Shown piece after piece: positions 7,621-16,918 of a stretch of 34,121 bases of DNA. Made by a program: the position numbers and the translations under genes. The stretch comes from Chitinophagales bacterium. GTDB taxonomy: Bacteria; Bacteroidota; Bacteroidia; Chitinophagales; Saprospiraceae. The DNA is taken from assembly GCA_026928325.1 (NCBI GenBank), contig JAIXKS010000062.1:27236-61356 (forward strand), written 5' to 3'. Position 1 is the stretch's first letter; every line of letters starts with the position of its first letter. The notes under the pieces are model-generated. The model was not told the origin of the DNA. It did not search any database and saw nothing but the letters and a program-made list of their open reading frames with translations.

Positions 7621-9261
7621 TTACTTTCGTGAAAGTATTTGCTTGTATCGTTTTGTATCTTTAAGTATTGTTACCGCTTCTTTTACGTCCTTATCATCTC
7701 GTAAGTTATACTGAATCTTTCCTTTCTGTAAATAAAACCGCGTAACTATCTCCTTTTCTAGTTCATAGACGATCTGATCTTTAGCCCGAACCAACTCATT
7801 GCTCTTACCTTGAGCAATCATTTGTTCCAATTTCTTAATCTCCTCAACATACCGTCCATCTTTACTCTTTTCGAAAGCCATTTTGGCTGCTTGTAAGGCT
7901 TTTTCACCATCTGAATTATAAGAAAATTTATTTTTGTTTATAAATTTCACAAAATCATCAAATTGGGTGAACTTATATTGATCTATAGAAGAAATGGTAT
8001 CCACACTATTGACATATTGATTTACATAATCAAAAATGAGATACTGATCAAGCAAAGCTTGAGTTACAGGTAAAAGTTCTTTTACTTCTGTTGTAATGTC
8101 CGGCGAAACACCGCCACCATCCAAAACTACTCTTTTATTTTTAGTCTTAAATTTTGTTCGTTGACTATCCGGGATGTCTTTAGGTTCTCCATTTTCATAC
8201 TCTACACCTTGAATACAACGACCACTCGGAATATAATACTTAGAAGTCGTCAATTTAAGCCGAGCATTATACGGAAGATCTTTGGTGTTTTGCACCAATC
8301 CCTTTCCAAAGGATCGCTGACCTATCAACACACCTCTATCCAAATCTTGCATCACTCCGGAGACGATTTCAGATGCGGAAGCCGATCGACCGTCTATTAA
8401 AACAGCCAATGGAATATCCAGATCCACCGGATTGCCTGTCGTTCTAAAAGTCTGATCTCGCTCCCTGATTTTAGACTTTGTCGTCACGACCGTTTCGTCT
8501 TTCGGTATAAAAATATTACAAATATTCACCGCTTCGTGGAGAAGCCCTCCGCCATTATGCCGCAAGTCTAAGATGACGCCCGACATATTTGGATTGTCAT
8601 CTTTCAGATCTTTCAATGCTTTTTGAATATTAGATCCGGCCATTTGTGTAAATACCGTCAACGAAATATAACCTACATCACCAGCTACAAAACCCGAATA
8701 TGGAACATTCGGAATATTGACCTCGCCACGAGTCACTTTATGTTCTTCAATTTTGCCGTCTTTAATGGCTTTTATCCCGAGTACAACATCTGTTCCTGGC
8801 AAGCCTCTGAGCATAACATTGACTTCTTCCATCGATTTTCCTGCGATCTGTGTTCCATCGATCGACACGATGATATCACCTGCCTTAATACCGGATTTGA
8901 CCGCCGGACCTTTTTCGAACGGCTCGATCACCGTCAATTGGCCATGAATCATATCCATCTTGGCACCGATCCCTTGATATCGCTCATCGTCGTTTAACCA
9001 ATAACTTGCCGCTTGAGATTCAGAATAGAAATTGGTGTAAGGATCCAATGACTTAGTCATCGCATCTATGGCTGTTCGCATCAAGGTACTTGGATCTAAT
9101 TCGTCCGCAAAATTAGTATTTAGCTCCTTATAAACAGATACAAAAATTTCAAGATTTTTGGATATTTCAAAGAGCTTATCTTGATTGACTTGAACAGCTG
9201 CAATACCCGAAATCATAGCGATTACAAGGATGATTACTTTATATTTTTTAAGCATAGACAA
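7621..9261 (-). CDS. S41 C-terminal processing peptidase (CtpA/Prc type)
   Basis: Periplasmic serine protease anchored by an N-terminal hydrophobic segment (residues 6-23). A helical region with SLDPYTNFYS (71-80) precedes a PDZ domain (about 95-175, with GIKAGDIIVSIDG) that recognises C-termini. The peptidase core has LDLRHNGGGLL (231-241) and the catalytic pair Ser295 (in SASASE) and Lys320 (in SFGKG), 25 residues apart as in E. coli Prc. A coiled, charged C-terminal region (about 440-546) follows. Likely role: trimming of envelope proteins. Second gene of the hydrolase-protease-tsaB unit. Confidence 0.92.
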   Translation of the reverse strand: MSMLKKYKVIILVIAMISGIAAVQVNQDKLFEISKNLEIFVSVYKELNTNFADELDPSTLMRTAIDAMTKSLDPYTNFYSESQAASYWLNDDERYQGIGAKMDMIHGQLTVIEPFEKGPAVKSGIKAGDIIVSIDGTQIAGKSMEEVNVMLRGLPGTDVVLGIKAIKDGKIEEHKVTRGEVNIPNVPYSGFVAGDVGYISLTVFTQMAGSNIQKALKDLKDDNPNMSGVILDLRHNGGGLLHEAVNICNIFIPKDETVVTTKSKIRERDQTFRTTGNPVDLDIPLAVLIDGRSASASEIVSGVMQDLDRGVLIGQRSFGKGLVQNTKDLPYNARLKLTTSKYYIPSGRCIQGVEYENGEPKDIPDSQRTKFKTKNKRVVLDGGGVSPDITTEVKELLPVTQALLDQYLIFDYVNQYVNSVDTISSIDQYKFTQFDDFVKFINKNKFSYNSDGEKALQAAKMAFEKSKDGRYVEEIKKLEQMIAQGKSNELVRAKDQIVYELEKEIVTRFYLQKGKIQYNLRDDKDVKEAVTILKDTKRYKQILSRK

Positions 9262-9323
9262 TATGAGTTGGGTTTGGTGATATCCCTATTCCTCTATTAT
9301 TATAACGTAGGAATGGTTAAAAA

Positions 9324-10094
9324 CTATCTAATAAAATCAATTATTGCGCTAAAAAGTTCATCCGGCTTATCAGCATGAACCCAATGACCCGCACCAGCTA
9401 TTGTGATTAGCTGGCTATTTGGCAATGCTTCTTGAATCTTTGACCAATCTTCATCTTGAATATAATCAGATCGTTCACCACGAATAAACAATGTTTCCGC
9501 CATGGATGGTTCTCTAAATACGATTTCGTCTAAAATGTGATGGTAGTTCTTATATAATAATGGTAAATTAACCTTCCATTCGTATGGGCCTTCTTTGGTC
9601 TTGGTCAGGTTTTTCATCAAAAACTGAACAACTCCGCGATCTCGTATCTTTTCTATGAGTATCAACTCGGCTTCACTTCTTGTGGCGATTTCATGTACAG
9701 GTACAGACATGAGTGCATCAAAAATATCACGATGTCCTTCTACATATCTTTTGATACCAATATCTATAATGATAAAATTAAAGTCCGTAGGTAAATAATC
9801 GGATAAATACTCCAAACAGGTTTTTCCGCCCATACTATGCCCGATGATGGTACCGCCATAAATCCAATTTTCTTCCAAAAAATGATGGAGATCCGTTGCC
9901 AAAGCTGCATAATTAAATGTGTCTGTATGTGCAGAACGTCCATGATCCCGCTGATCTACCAAAATAGCCATATAGCCTGCTTCTTCCAGCTTTTTTCCGA
10001 AATTATGCCAGTTGTCTAACGTTCCAAACAAGCCATGCAAGATGATAACGGGTTGTCCTTGTCCATAAATTTTATAATTGAGTTCCGGATTCAT
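9324..10094 (-). CDS. Alpha/beta-fold hydrolase (YbfF-like esterase)
   Basis: A 256-residue soluble hydrolase with no signal peptide. The oxyanion strand VIILHGLFGTLDNW (residues 16-29), the DQRDHGRS turn (47-54) and the nucleophile elbow GHSMGG with catalytic Ser are the family signature. A late Asp (near ERSDYI) and the terminal His in GAGHWVHADKP complete the triad. The HGLFG...DNW and DQRDHGRS pattern resembles the esterase YbfF. Natural substrate unknown. First gene of a likely three-gene minus-strand unit, 62 bp before the S41 protease gene. Confidence 0.87.
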   Translation of the reverse strand: MNPELNYKIYGQGQPVIILHGLFGTLDNWHNFGKKLEEAGYMAILVDQRDHGRSAHTDTFNYAALATDLHHFLEENWIYGGTIIGHSMGGKTCLEYLSDYLPTDFNFIIIDIGIKRYVEGHRDIFDALMSVPVHEIATRSEAELILIEKIRDRGVVQFLMKNLTKTKEGPYEWKVNLPLLYKNYHHILDEIVFREPSMAETLFIRGERSDYIQDEDWSKIQEALPNSQLITIAGAGHWVHADKPDELFSAIIDFIR

Positions 10095-10340
10095 GTGATT
10101 TTCAATAAATATTTAATTGCGCTAAATTACAAAACAAATAGCAGGTTTCAAAATTTAGCCAAAATAAGAAAATCATTAAATACAATTGAATATGGATTAT
10201 TGAAAATATGCAACAAAACATCACTGTGACAATCACATACCTTAAAAAGAAGTAATCTATATTAACCGATAAATTAAGATTATTACGTATTAATTAAACA
10301 AATATTCATAATTTTCATTGTTTATATCATAGGAGTACCT

Positions 10341-10348
10341 TATCTTTA
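10341..10348 (+). promoter_or_regulatory. Weak -7-like element before the T9SS protein gene
   Basis: TATCTTTA differs by its last base from TAnnTTTG. A TTG at 10318-10320 is 20 bases upstream, close to the expected -33 position. It would give an untranslated leader of about 35 bases. The rest of the divergent spacer 10095-10388 shows no gene. Confidence 0.3.
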
Positions 10349-10388
10349 ACTTCTAAATTACTGATATTCATAATAATAAAATAATTTC

Positions 10389-12554
10389 ATGAACAGAATT
10401 ATTACTATTACGGCATTTTTTATCGCTATTTTTGGCATGACGCTTTCCTCCTTTGCCGACCCAATCCTTATCTGTCAAGATATGACATTTAAAGCATTTC
10501 CTTTAATTCCTTTAGGACCATGTGAAAGCAATGTGCAATTGGAAATGAAGGCCTCTATTGAGTCGCCTTGTCAAGAAAACGACGAACTTAGCTGGCAGGT
10601 ATCTATGGACTTGTGGGCTGACGGCACTGTCGATAGATTAGGTTCGAGTCAATTGAATGTCGAATGGCTCAACCAATGGATTAAAATCGATAGATATGAA
10701 AATGGGCAAGAAACTCAGGCATGGCTACAACTCCAAGCTCAATATCCCGATTTGATCCTTCACGACGAACTATATGTCACTTATATAGTGCCAACATCTT
10801 CTGCTGATGTTACAGTCATGCTACCGGGATTTATACTATCCACCCATTCGAATAACCATATAGCCACATGGAAGATTACAGACAATTGTGGAAATAACGA
10901 CCAATGCAATCAATCTTTTGTGGTAAAAGACACGAAAGCACCGACACCAATTTGTATTTCTATAAGGAATTTTATTTTTACTTTGGAAGAAGCATGGGCA
11001 AAACATTTTGACAAGTTGTCCTTTGATGATTGTACACCAAACGAAAACCTATTATTTACTTTCGATGAAGTACTTCCTATGGAATCCATGCTTCTTGAAT
11101 CACACTATTACAAAAAAGAAGAAGGAAAAGTCGTTCTTGCATCTGAAGAAGAATATACAGCAGGTAAGGCCTATAAATGGGATCCCGATTTAAAAAGTGC
11201 TGCCGTATCAATATTCTTCTTTAAACCTGGTAGAAATGAGGTTATAGTAAGCGTTTGGGACGAAGCACTCAATACTGATTATTGTATATTCGAAATGCAT
11301 GTGGAAGGCCACCCTTATATGTATATGACGCACAAATTATCCGGACAAATAAAAACGATCGACGGAAGATTTTTGAATGACGCCAGTGTCATCAATGAAT
11401 CTATACTTCCTGAATTTCCATTACAGATCTATACGAAAGATGAAGGTCAATTTATTTTTGAGTACTTACCAAGTCAAACAAACTATACCATTCATGCTGA
11501 AAAGGAAGACTATCCTATCAATGGTGTTTCGACCTTAGATTTAGTCTTTATACAACGTCATATCTTGGGTATAGAGCCATTTGACAATCCATTTAAGATT
11601 ATGGCCTCTGATGGCAATGATGACGGAAGAGTTACCGCTTCGGATATCAACGAAATTCGAAAATTAATACTAGGCGTAAAACCGAGAATGATCAATAGTA
11701 GTTGGAGATTCCCTGTGATTCACCAAGATTTTTCGATGAAACACATTTTTCCATATATAGAAAAATATGAATTTCTTGATCTTAATGTTGATACTACTGG
11801 CGTTGATTTTATAGCTATTAAAATAGGAGATGTTAATGGTACTGCAGTGATTGATTTACAAGACAAAGATACGGAGATTAGGACATCCCGTGTCTGGAAT
11901 TGGGCTGTCGCCAACCAAACCTTCAAAGCTGGAGATATCATTTCAATTCCCGTATATTCTAATGAAGAAACAGACATTTACGGATGTCAGTTGACTTTTA
12001 ATGCCCAAAACTTAACGTTGATAGATATTGAGGGTGGCATACTTCAACCTGATGAAAGTGAAATAGGTCGTTTTGAAAATGGAAAAACATCTATGAGCTT
12101 GGCACTAGCCCATCCGATGCACGTGAATACTGAAACACCATTATTTACGCTACAATTTTTAGCGGAAGATGCCGGATCAATAAGTAACAATTTACAACTT
12201 ACTTCGGATATGACCACCGTCGAATACTATACAAAAGGATTTCAAGTAGGTAAAATAAACTTGCGTGTAAATCAAAACTCGACACAATCTCAAGTTGCAG
12301 TCTATCAGAACGAGCCCAATCCTTTCAATACGCAAACTCAAATTTCGTATTATTTGCCGGAAAATGGGCCAGTTTCTATTACCATCCATGACATGATGGG
12401 TCGCAAAATCCGAGAGTTCCAAATAGATGGTATCCAAGGTCACCATGCTTTTGAGATATCTCAAGACCAAATTGGCACATCCGGAACACTTTACTATACC
12501 TTTAAATTCAATGAATTCATTGAGACAAAAAAGATGATACTACTAGATAAATAG
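10389..12554 (+). CDS. Secreted T9SS protein with dockerin-like and cohesin-like domains
   Basis: A 721-residue exported protein. The signal peptide is residues 1-23 (ending SSFA before DPIL). The mature N-terminus (25-310) is a Cys-containing beta-rich region with ITDNCGN...CNQSFVVKDTKAP, resembling HYR/Ig-like modules. Residues 315-375 look like a carboxypeptidase-regulatory-like beta domain. A dockerin-like block spans 374-485: its first half (GVSTLDLVFIQRHILG) has lost the calcium loop, its second half keeps it (DGNDDGRVTASDI, then RKLILG), and it ends FIAIKIGDVNG. Residues 500-630 resemble a cohesin-type beta-sandwich (AGDIISIPVYSNE...TPLFTLQFLAEDAG). A T9SS type A sorting domain closes the protein (from about 635: YQNEPNPFNTQTQISYYLP). 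It is likely a surface or secreted structural or adhesive protein. Monocistronic. Confidence 0.85.
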   Translation: MNRIITITAFFIAIFGMTLSSFADPILICQDMTFKAFPLIPLGPCESNVQLEMKASIESPCQENDELSWQVSMDLWADGTVDRLGSSQLNVEWLNQWIKIDRYENGQETQAWLQLQAQYPDLILHDELYVTYIVPTSSADVTVMLPGFILSTHSNNHIATWKITDNCGNNDQCNQSFVVKDTKAPTPICISIRNFIFTLEEAWAKHFDKLSFDDCTPNENLLFTFDEVLPMESMLLESHYYKKEEGKVVLASEEEYTAGKAYKWDPDLKSAAVSIFFFKPGRNEVIVSVWDEALNTDYCIFEMHVEGHPYMYMTHKLSGQIKTIDGRFLNDASVINESILPEFPLQIYTKDEGQFIFEYLPSQTNYTIHAEKEDYPINGVSTLDLVFIQRHILGIEPFDNPFKIMASDGNDDGRVTASDINEIRKLILGVKPRMINSSWRFPVIHQDFSMKHIFPYIEKYEFLDLNVDTTGVDFIAIKIGDVNGTAVIDLQDKDTEIRTSRVWNWAVANQTFKAGDIISIPVYSNEETDIYGCQLTFNAQNLTLIDIEGGILQPDESEIGRFENGKTSMSLALAHPMHVNTETPLFTLQFLAEDAGSISNNLQLTSDMTTVEYYTKGFQVGKINLRVNQNSTQSQVAVYQNEPNPFNTQTQISYYLPENGPVSITIHDMMGRKIREFQIDGIQGHHAFEISQDQIGTSGTLYYTFKFNEFIETKKMILLDK

Positions 12555-12580
12555 ATCACTTTCATAAAGATAATCCAAGG

Positions 12581-12623
12581 AAAAACCCGGACGAACCCAA
12601 GATCACTTCGCTCCGGGTTTTTT
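12581..12623 (+). terminator. Rho-independent terminator
   Basis: Perfect stem AAAAACCCGGA ... TCCGGGTTTTTT ending in a T-run, 26 bases after the stop codon of the T9SS protein gene. Confidence 0.88.
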
Positions 12624-12657
12624 AATACGAACCCGAGTATAATGGGCATCATCATTT

Positions 12658-12728
12658 CAGATTACACATTAGGATTCGTTATGCGCGACAAAAGAGTAAT
12701 ATATCCAGTAAAACGTTTGATTTACAGC
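12658..12728 (+). repeat. Repeat family B, copy 1 (internally deleted)
   Basis: CAGATTACACATTAGGATT and the following ~30 bases match 31616-31664 at nearly every position. After AATATATC the copy jumps to CAGTAAAACG ... GATTTACAGC, which aligns with 31717-31739. The roughly 50-base hairpin centre of the other copy is missing. It lies between the T9SS gene terminator and repeat A copy 1. Confidence 0.75.
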
Positions 12729-12840
12729 TTTTTCGGTGTGCAATAGATTTTCAAATGCGTAATTTTGGGATTAATATAACGGTCATTCTGACCCATTCAT
12801 TTTTTATCCATCGTTAAAGTCCCTTTTAGATTCACTACTC

Positions 12841-13005
12841 CTAGTGCTCTGTCAACAAAAATATCTTAATGAAATGTCGTTCCTTTTCCAAATCTTATCG
12901 TTAAAAATACTCGCCATAGTTACCACTATGTCTGCGTTTTTTGCCTTGATCTTTAAAAAAATAACTTCCATTATAGTTTAAGTCTTTTTATAGACAGAGC
13001 ACTAG
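12841..13005 (+). repeat. Repeat family A, copy 1 (full length, MITE-like)
   Basis: A 165-bp element bounded by perfect 13-bp terminal inverted repeats, CTAGTGCTCTGTC (12841-12853) and GACAGAGCACTAG (12993-13005). In its middle is the hairpin CATAGT-TACC-ACTATG (12915-12930), flanked by CGC and GCG and by an A-run and a T-run. It encodes no protein. The terminal CTAG on both sides may include the duplicated target. Similar copies are at 19673, 20954 and 25138, all in the same orientation and all intergenic. It has the features of a miniature inverted-repeat element, but no matching transposase is in the window. Confidence 0.88.
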
Positions 13006-13201
13006 TAAATACCATTGCGCACATGATGAAAATAAATAATTATTTCACCTAAAAGATATTTAATTATCGAATAATGTACTACATTTACATATTTGTAATA
13101 TTTTTGTAAAAAATTTTTAGACTTTTAATCTTAATAGCGTAAAAATCAAGATATATATAAGATTGAGGTATAATTTTTTATATAGAATCAGTATTATAAT
13201 T

Positions 13202-13234
13202 TTCGAACAAGATGATCTTGGTCATCAATTCGAA
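13202..13234. promoter_or_regulatory. Long dyad upstream of the cbb3 locus, possible Crp/Fnr-type operator
   Basis: TTCGAA-CAA-GATGA-TCTTGG-TCATC-AA-TTCGAA is an almost perfect inverted repeat over 33 bases. The core GATGA-N6-TCATC has the half-site length and 6-base spacing of Crp/Fnr-family operators. It lies 38 bases before ccoS. A near -7 element TAATTTTC (13197-13204) overlaps its left end. Control of cbb3 oxidase genes by Fnr-type regulators is well known in other bacteria; applying it here is inference. It could instead be an mRNA hairpin. Confidence 0.5.
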
Positions 13235-13272
13235 GTATAAACAATTTCTAAATTGCACGCAATTTTGTAAAA

Positions 13273-13440
13273 ATGAAAGTTATATTTTATCTTATTATCA
13301 TCAGTTTGGTACTTGCGGCTGGTTTTTTGGCTTCCTTTTTTTGGGCGGTCAAAGACGGGCAATACGACGACGAATATACGCCGGGTATGCGTATCTTACT
13401 AGAAGATGATATGATCGAAAAGAAGAATAAAAACAAATAA
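13273..13440 (+). CDS. ccoS: cbb3 oxidase maturation protein CcoS
   Basis: A 55-residue single-span membrane protein needed for cofactor insertion into cbb3 oxidase. The hydrophobic segment is residues 3-24 (ending FLASFFWAVKDGQYDD). The FFWAVKDGQYDD pattern followed by an acidic tail is the CcoS signature, and the tail ends in Lys/Asn-rich sequence. The ATG at 13273 follows the operator-like dyad and the stop is 26 bp before ccoNO. In many bacteria ccoS sits next to the copper ATPase gene ccoI, which is absent here. Confidence 0.88.
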   Translation: MKVIFYLIIISLVLAAGFLASFFWAVKDGQYDDEYTPGMRILLEDDMIEKKNKNK

Positions 13441-13466
13441 AAACAAAACATTTAAAAATCGGGTTT

Positions 13467-15584
13467 ATGGCAAATTTAGAGACATTTAATTATGACAATA
13501 AGGTTGTACGTAACTTTGCTTATGCGACAATCATATTTGGTGTTATCGGTATGCTAGTAGGGATAACAGCTGCATTACAGTTGGTATCTCCTATGTTCAA
13601 TTTTGGGCTCGCTGAAACAACTTTTGGACGTATCAGACCATTGCATACCAATGCAGTCATCTTTGCATTCGTAGGTAACGGTATATTTACGGGTGTGTAT
13701 TATTCTTTACAAAGGTTGCTCAAAACGAGAATGTACAGTGATTTTCTTTCAAATTTCCATTTTTGGGGATGGCAATTAATTATTCTTTCTGCCGCTATTA
13801 CCCTACCTATGGGATTAACCTCTAGTCACGAGTACGCAGAATTAATATGGCCTATTGATATTGCCATAGCCATTGTATGGATCGTGTTTGGTATCAATAT
13901 GTTTGGTACTTTGTTAAAAAGAAGAGAGCGACATATTTATGTAGCCATTTGGTTTTACATCGCTACATGGGTTACGGTAACTGTGCTTCATATTTTTAAC
14001 AACATTCAGATTCCGGTTAGTATGTCCTATGCTGTCAATGCATTTGCTGGAGTTCAAGACGCTTTAGTACAGTGGTGGTATGGTCACAATGCGGTTGCAT
14101 TCTTCCTGACTACACCCTACCTAGGATTGATGTACTACTTCCTTCCTAAGGCAGCGAACAGACCGGTATATTCTTATAAATTATCTATTATCCACTTCTG
14201 GGCATTGATATTTTTATATATATGGGCAGGACCTCACCACTTATTATATACATCATTACCGGATTGGGCACAATCTTTAGGTACAGTATTCTCCATTATG
14301 TTGATCGCTCCATCTTGGGGAGGTATGTTAAATGGACTTTTAACATTAAGAGGTGCTTGGGACAAAGTAAGAACGGATCCTATTTTGAAGTTTTTCGTTG
14401 TTGCCGTGACTGCTTATGGTATGGCCACACTAGAAGGACCGCTATTATCTGTCAAATCCCTTAACGCAATAACACACTATACAGACTGGACTGTAGGTCA
14501 CGTACATATCGGAGCCTTAGGCTGGAATGGAATGTTGACCTTTGGTATGTTGTATTGGTTGCTACCAAGAATTTATGGTACAAAACTTTATTCAATCAAG
14601 TTGGCGAATACGCACTTCTGGATAGGTACCTTGGGTATATTATTCTATGCTATTCCACTCTATTGGGCAGGTTGGACTCAATCATTGATGTGGAAACAAT
14701 TTACACCGGATGGATTTTTGGAATACGGTAACTTCCTAGAAACGGTTACTCAGATATTACCAATGTACATGATTCGTGCTATTGGTGGTTTGATCTACTT
14801 TGTCGGAGTAGTTGTCATGATTTACAATTTATATATGACTGTAAAAAGTGGTAAATTGATTGCGGATCAAGAAGCTTCAGCACCAGCTTTAGAAGCTTAT
14901 GTTCGTGAGAAAAACGAGCATTGGCACCGTTGGATAGAAAGAAAACCAATTCAAATGTTATTTTGGAGTACCATCGTTATATTAATAGGAGGTATTATCG
15001 AAATCATCCCTATGATGCTTATTGACGAAAACGTACCAAAGATAGCGTCTGTTAAACCATATACACCACTAGAACTCGAAGGACGAGATATCTATATTCG
15101 TGAAGGTTGTGTCAACTGTCACTCTCAAATGGTTCGTCCATTCAGATCTGAAACAGAACGATATGGTGAATACTCAAAATCGGGAGAATTCATTTATGAC
15201 CGACCATTCTTATGGGGTAGTAAGCGAACAGGTCCGGACTTACATCGTGTAGGTGGTAAATATCCGGATAGTTGGCACTACAACCACATGATGGATCCAA
15301 CGTCGATGGCACCGGGTTCTATCATGCCTCCGTATCCATGGTTATTGAAAAACGATCTTAATACCAGCTATACACCGGCAAAGATTCGTGTACTTCAATC
15401 ACTAGGTACACCATATCCAGAAGGGTACTCAGAAAGAGCGGTAGAAGATTTGCAAAATCAAGCAAAAAAGATAACTGCCAGCTTGGCTAAAGATAAGATT
15501 AATCAAGAAAATCTTGAAAACAAAGAAATCATTGCGGTGATTGCTTATCTACAGCGATTAGGTACGGATATTAAAGTGAAGTAG
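13467..15584 (+). CDS. ccoN: Fused cbb3 cytochrome c oxidase subunits I and II (CcoN-CcoO)
   Basis: A 705-residue fusion of the catalytic heme-copper subunit and its membrane-bound cytochrome c. Residues 1-460 are CcoN with about 12 helices: His60 (RPLHTNAV) is a low-spin heme ligand, His207 (WWYGHNAV) and His257-His258 (GPHHLLYT) are CuB ligands, and GHVH (344-347) carries heme ligands. After a linker (460-495), a helix (about 497-517) anchors the CcoO part, with heme site CVNCH (548-552) and a likely axial Met in GSIMPPYPW. The fused form is usual in Bacteroidota. The complex reduces O2 to water at low oxygen and pumps protons. Confidence 0.95.
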   Translation: MANLETFNYDNKVVRNFAYATIIFGVIGMLVGITAALQLVSPMFNFGLAETTFGRIRPLHTNAVIFAFVGNGIFTGVYYSLQRLLKTRMYSDFLSNFHFWGWQLIILSAAITLPMGLTSSHEYAELIWPIDIAIAIVWIVFGINMFGTLLKRRERHIYVAIWFYIATWVTVTVLHIFNNIQIPVSMSYAVNAFAGVQDALVQWWYGHNAVAFFLTTPYLGLMYYFLPKAANRPVYSYKLSIIHFWALIFLYIWAGPHHLLYTSLPDWAQSLGTVFSIMLIAPSWGGMLNGLLTLRGAWDKVRTDPILKFFVVAVTAYGMATLEGPLLSVKSLNAITHYTDWTVGHVHIGALGWNGMLTFGMLYWLLPRIYGTKLYSIKLANTHFWIGTLGILFYAIPLYWAGWTQSLMWKQFTPDGFLEYGNFLETVTQILPMYMIRAIGGLIYFVGVVVMIYNLYMTVKSGKLIADQEASAPALEAYVREKNEHWHRWIERKPIQMLFWSTIVILIGGIIEIIPMMLIDENVPKIASVKPYTPLELEGRDIYIREGCVNCHSQMVRPFRSETERYGEYSKSGEFIYDRPFLWGSKRTGPDLHRVGGKYPDSWHYNHMMDPTSMAPGSIMPPYPWLLKNDLNTSYTPAKIRVLQSLGTPYPEGYSERAVEDLQNQAKKITASLAKDKINQENLENKEIIAVIAYLQRLGTDIKVK

Positions 15585-15610
15585 CCAATTTATTAAAAAA
15601 AATATAGAAT

Positions 15611-15775
15611 ATGGCAAAATATATTTTAGAAGGAGCCGGAAGTATCAATTGGATGGCTATATTTGCACTTGTTACGTTTTTTTTTGTATTTACGATGAGC
15701 GTTGTACTTGTTTTTCGAAAAAACAAAAAAGACTTGGATAGATTAAAAAATCTACCCTTGGAGGATGATGAGTAG
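15611..15775 (+). CDS. ccoQ: cbb3 oxidase small subunit CcoQ-like
   Basis: A 54-residue peptide in the position of CcoQ, between ccoNO and ccoP. One membrane helix (about residues 14-35, MAIFALVTFFFVFTMSVVLV) is followed by a basic stretch RKNKKD and an acidic end LEDDE. CcoQ stabilises the association of CcoP with the core complex in other bacteria. The assignment rests on position, size and topology, since these subunits are poorly conserved. It starts 26 bp after ccoNO. Confidence 0.8.
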   Translation: MAKYILEGAGSINWMAIFALVTFFFVFTMSVVLVFRKNKKDLDRLKNLPLEDDE

Positions 15776-15817
15776 TATAAAATGTGTATTTTTGTCAATT
15801 AATTAATTATTCAAACA

Positions 15818-16747
15818 ATGATGAAGAAATTTTCTTTAACATTCATGTATATAGCTGCCCTTGGAGTGGTCAATGTGTATGGCCAAGGTGGTAACGCTGA
15901 TAATATGGGAAAAGTAGTTTTAAACTATATTTATAATAATTTTCTTTTATTTTTGGCAATCGCCGTATTGTTGGGAGTTTTAGGTGTAGCCTTAAACCTC
16001 ATTTGGGCATTTATAGATACTGAAAAGGTAAAACTTGCGAACCAAGGTGGTTCAATTAGTGTTGGTCAATCAACATCAAGTAGCGAAAAATCGTTTTTAC
16101 GCAAATGGTATGAGCGTGCATGGAATATTGCACCTGCAGCAAAAGAAGCCGACATTGACTTAGGTCATGAATACGACGGGATTAGAGAATTGGACAATTC
16201 CCTTCCGCCATGGTGGTTGTGGATGTTTTATGGTACAATCATCTTTGCAGGCGCATATTTTTGGTATTACAACGTTTCTCACAAGGGACCAAACCAATTG
16301 CAAGAATATGAAATCGCCATGGAAGTTGCCGAATTACAAAAAGCTCAGCAATTATCCGCTCAAGGAAATATGATTGACGAAACGAACGTAACCGTTATCA
16401 CAGATGAAGCCGCCATTGAAGAAGGTAAGGAAATCTATCAGACGAACTGTGCAGTTTGTCATGGTAAAGAAGGTGAAGGACTTGTTGGACCTAACTTTAC
16501 TGACAAATATTGGTTGCACGGAGGTAGCGTCAATGATATCTTTAGCGTTATCAAATACGGTGTTCCAGAAAAAGGAATGATTTCTTGGAAAGATCAGTTG
16601 AGACCAGCAGCGATTCAAAAAGTGTCTAGCTATATCTTGACATTCCAAGGCACCAATCCGCCAAATCAAAAAGAAGCTGAAGGAGAATTGTACGAACCTA
16701 AAGTTGAAGAGGCAGCTCCACAAGCAGAACCTACTCCGGAAGGATAG
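15818..16747 (+). CDS. ccoP: cbb3 oxidase subunit III (CcoP), mono-heme form
   Basis: A 309-residue membrane cytochrome c. An N-terminal signal-like segment (1-22) is followed by helix 1 (about 42-66) and a second helix after the conserved YDGIRELDNSLPPWWLWMF (119-137), the hallmark of CcoP. The periplasmic cytochrome domain has a single heme site CAVCH (211-215) with probable axial Met254 (EKGMISW). Proteobacterial CcoP usually has two hemes; one is common in Bacteroidota. The tail (280-309) is rich in Glu, Pro and Ala. The start is MM, so 15818 and 15821 are equally possible. Followed by a terminator. Confidence 0.92.
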   Translation: MMKKFSLTFMYIAALGVVNVYGQGGNADNMGKVVLNYIYNNFLLFLAIAVLLGVLGVALNLIWAFIDTEKVKLANQGGSISVGQSTSSSEKSFLRKWYERAWNIAPAAKEADIDLGHEYDGIRELDNSLPPWWLWMFYGTIIFAGAYFWYYNVSHKGPNQLQEYEIAMEVAELQKAQQLSAQGNMIDETNVTVITDEAAIEEGKEIYQTNCAVCHGKEGEGLVGPNFTDKYWLHGGSVNDIFSVIKYGVPEKGMISWKDQLRPAAIQKVSSYILTFQGTNPPNQKEAEGELYEPKVEEAAPQAEPTPEG

Positions 16748-16813
16748 TAAATATATTGAATTTTTTTATCCGTTTATCTTTTTTTATAGATAACAGATAG
16801 CCCACAATTATAA

Positions 16814-16852
16814 AAAATAAGAAGGTTGAAAATAGATCGGCCTTCTTATTTT
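16814..16852 (+). terminator. Terminator after ccoP
   Basis: Stem AAAATAAGAAGG ... CCTTCTTATTTT of 12 perfect base pairs with a 15-base loop and a T-rich end, 66 bases after ccoP. It separates ccoSNOQP from ccoG, so ccoG probably has its own promoter or is read by partial read-through. Confidence 0.8.
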
Positions 16853-16918
16853 CGTAAATATAAGATAGCAAACTCCAAATTAATTTATTACTTTTTGCTT
16901 CATTCAAAATTAAATTAG

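Noticed and set aside
13212-13409. 65-codon ORF upstream of ccoNO
   Set aside because: It starts inside the dyad and overlaps ccoS in another frame; ccoS is the convincing product.
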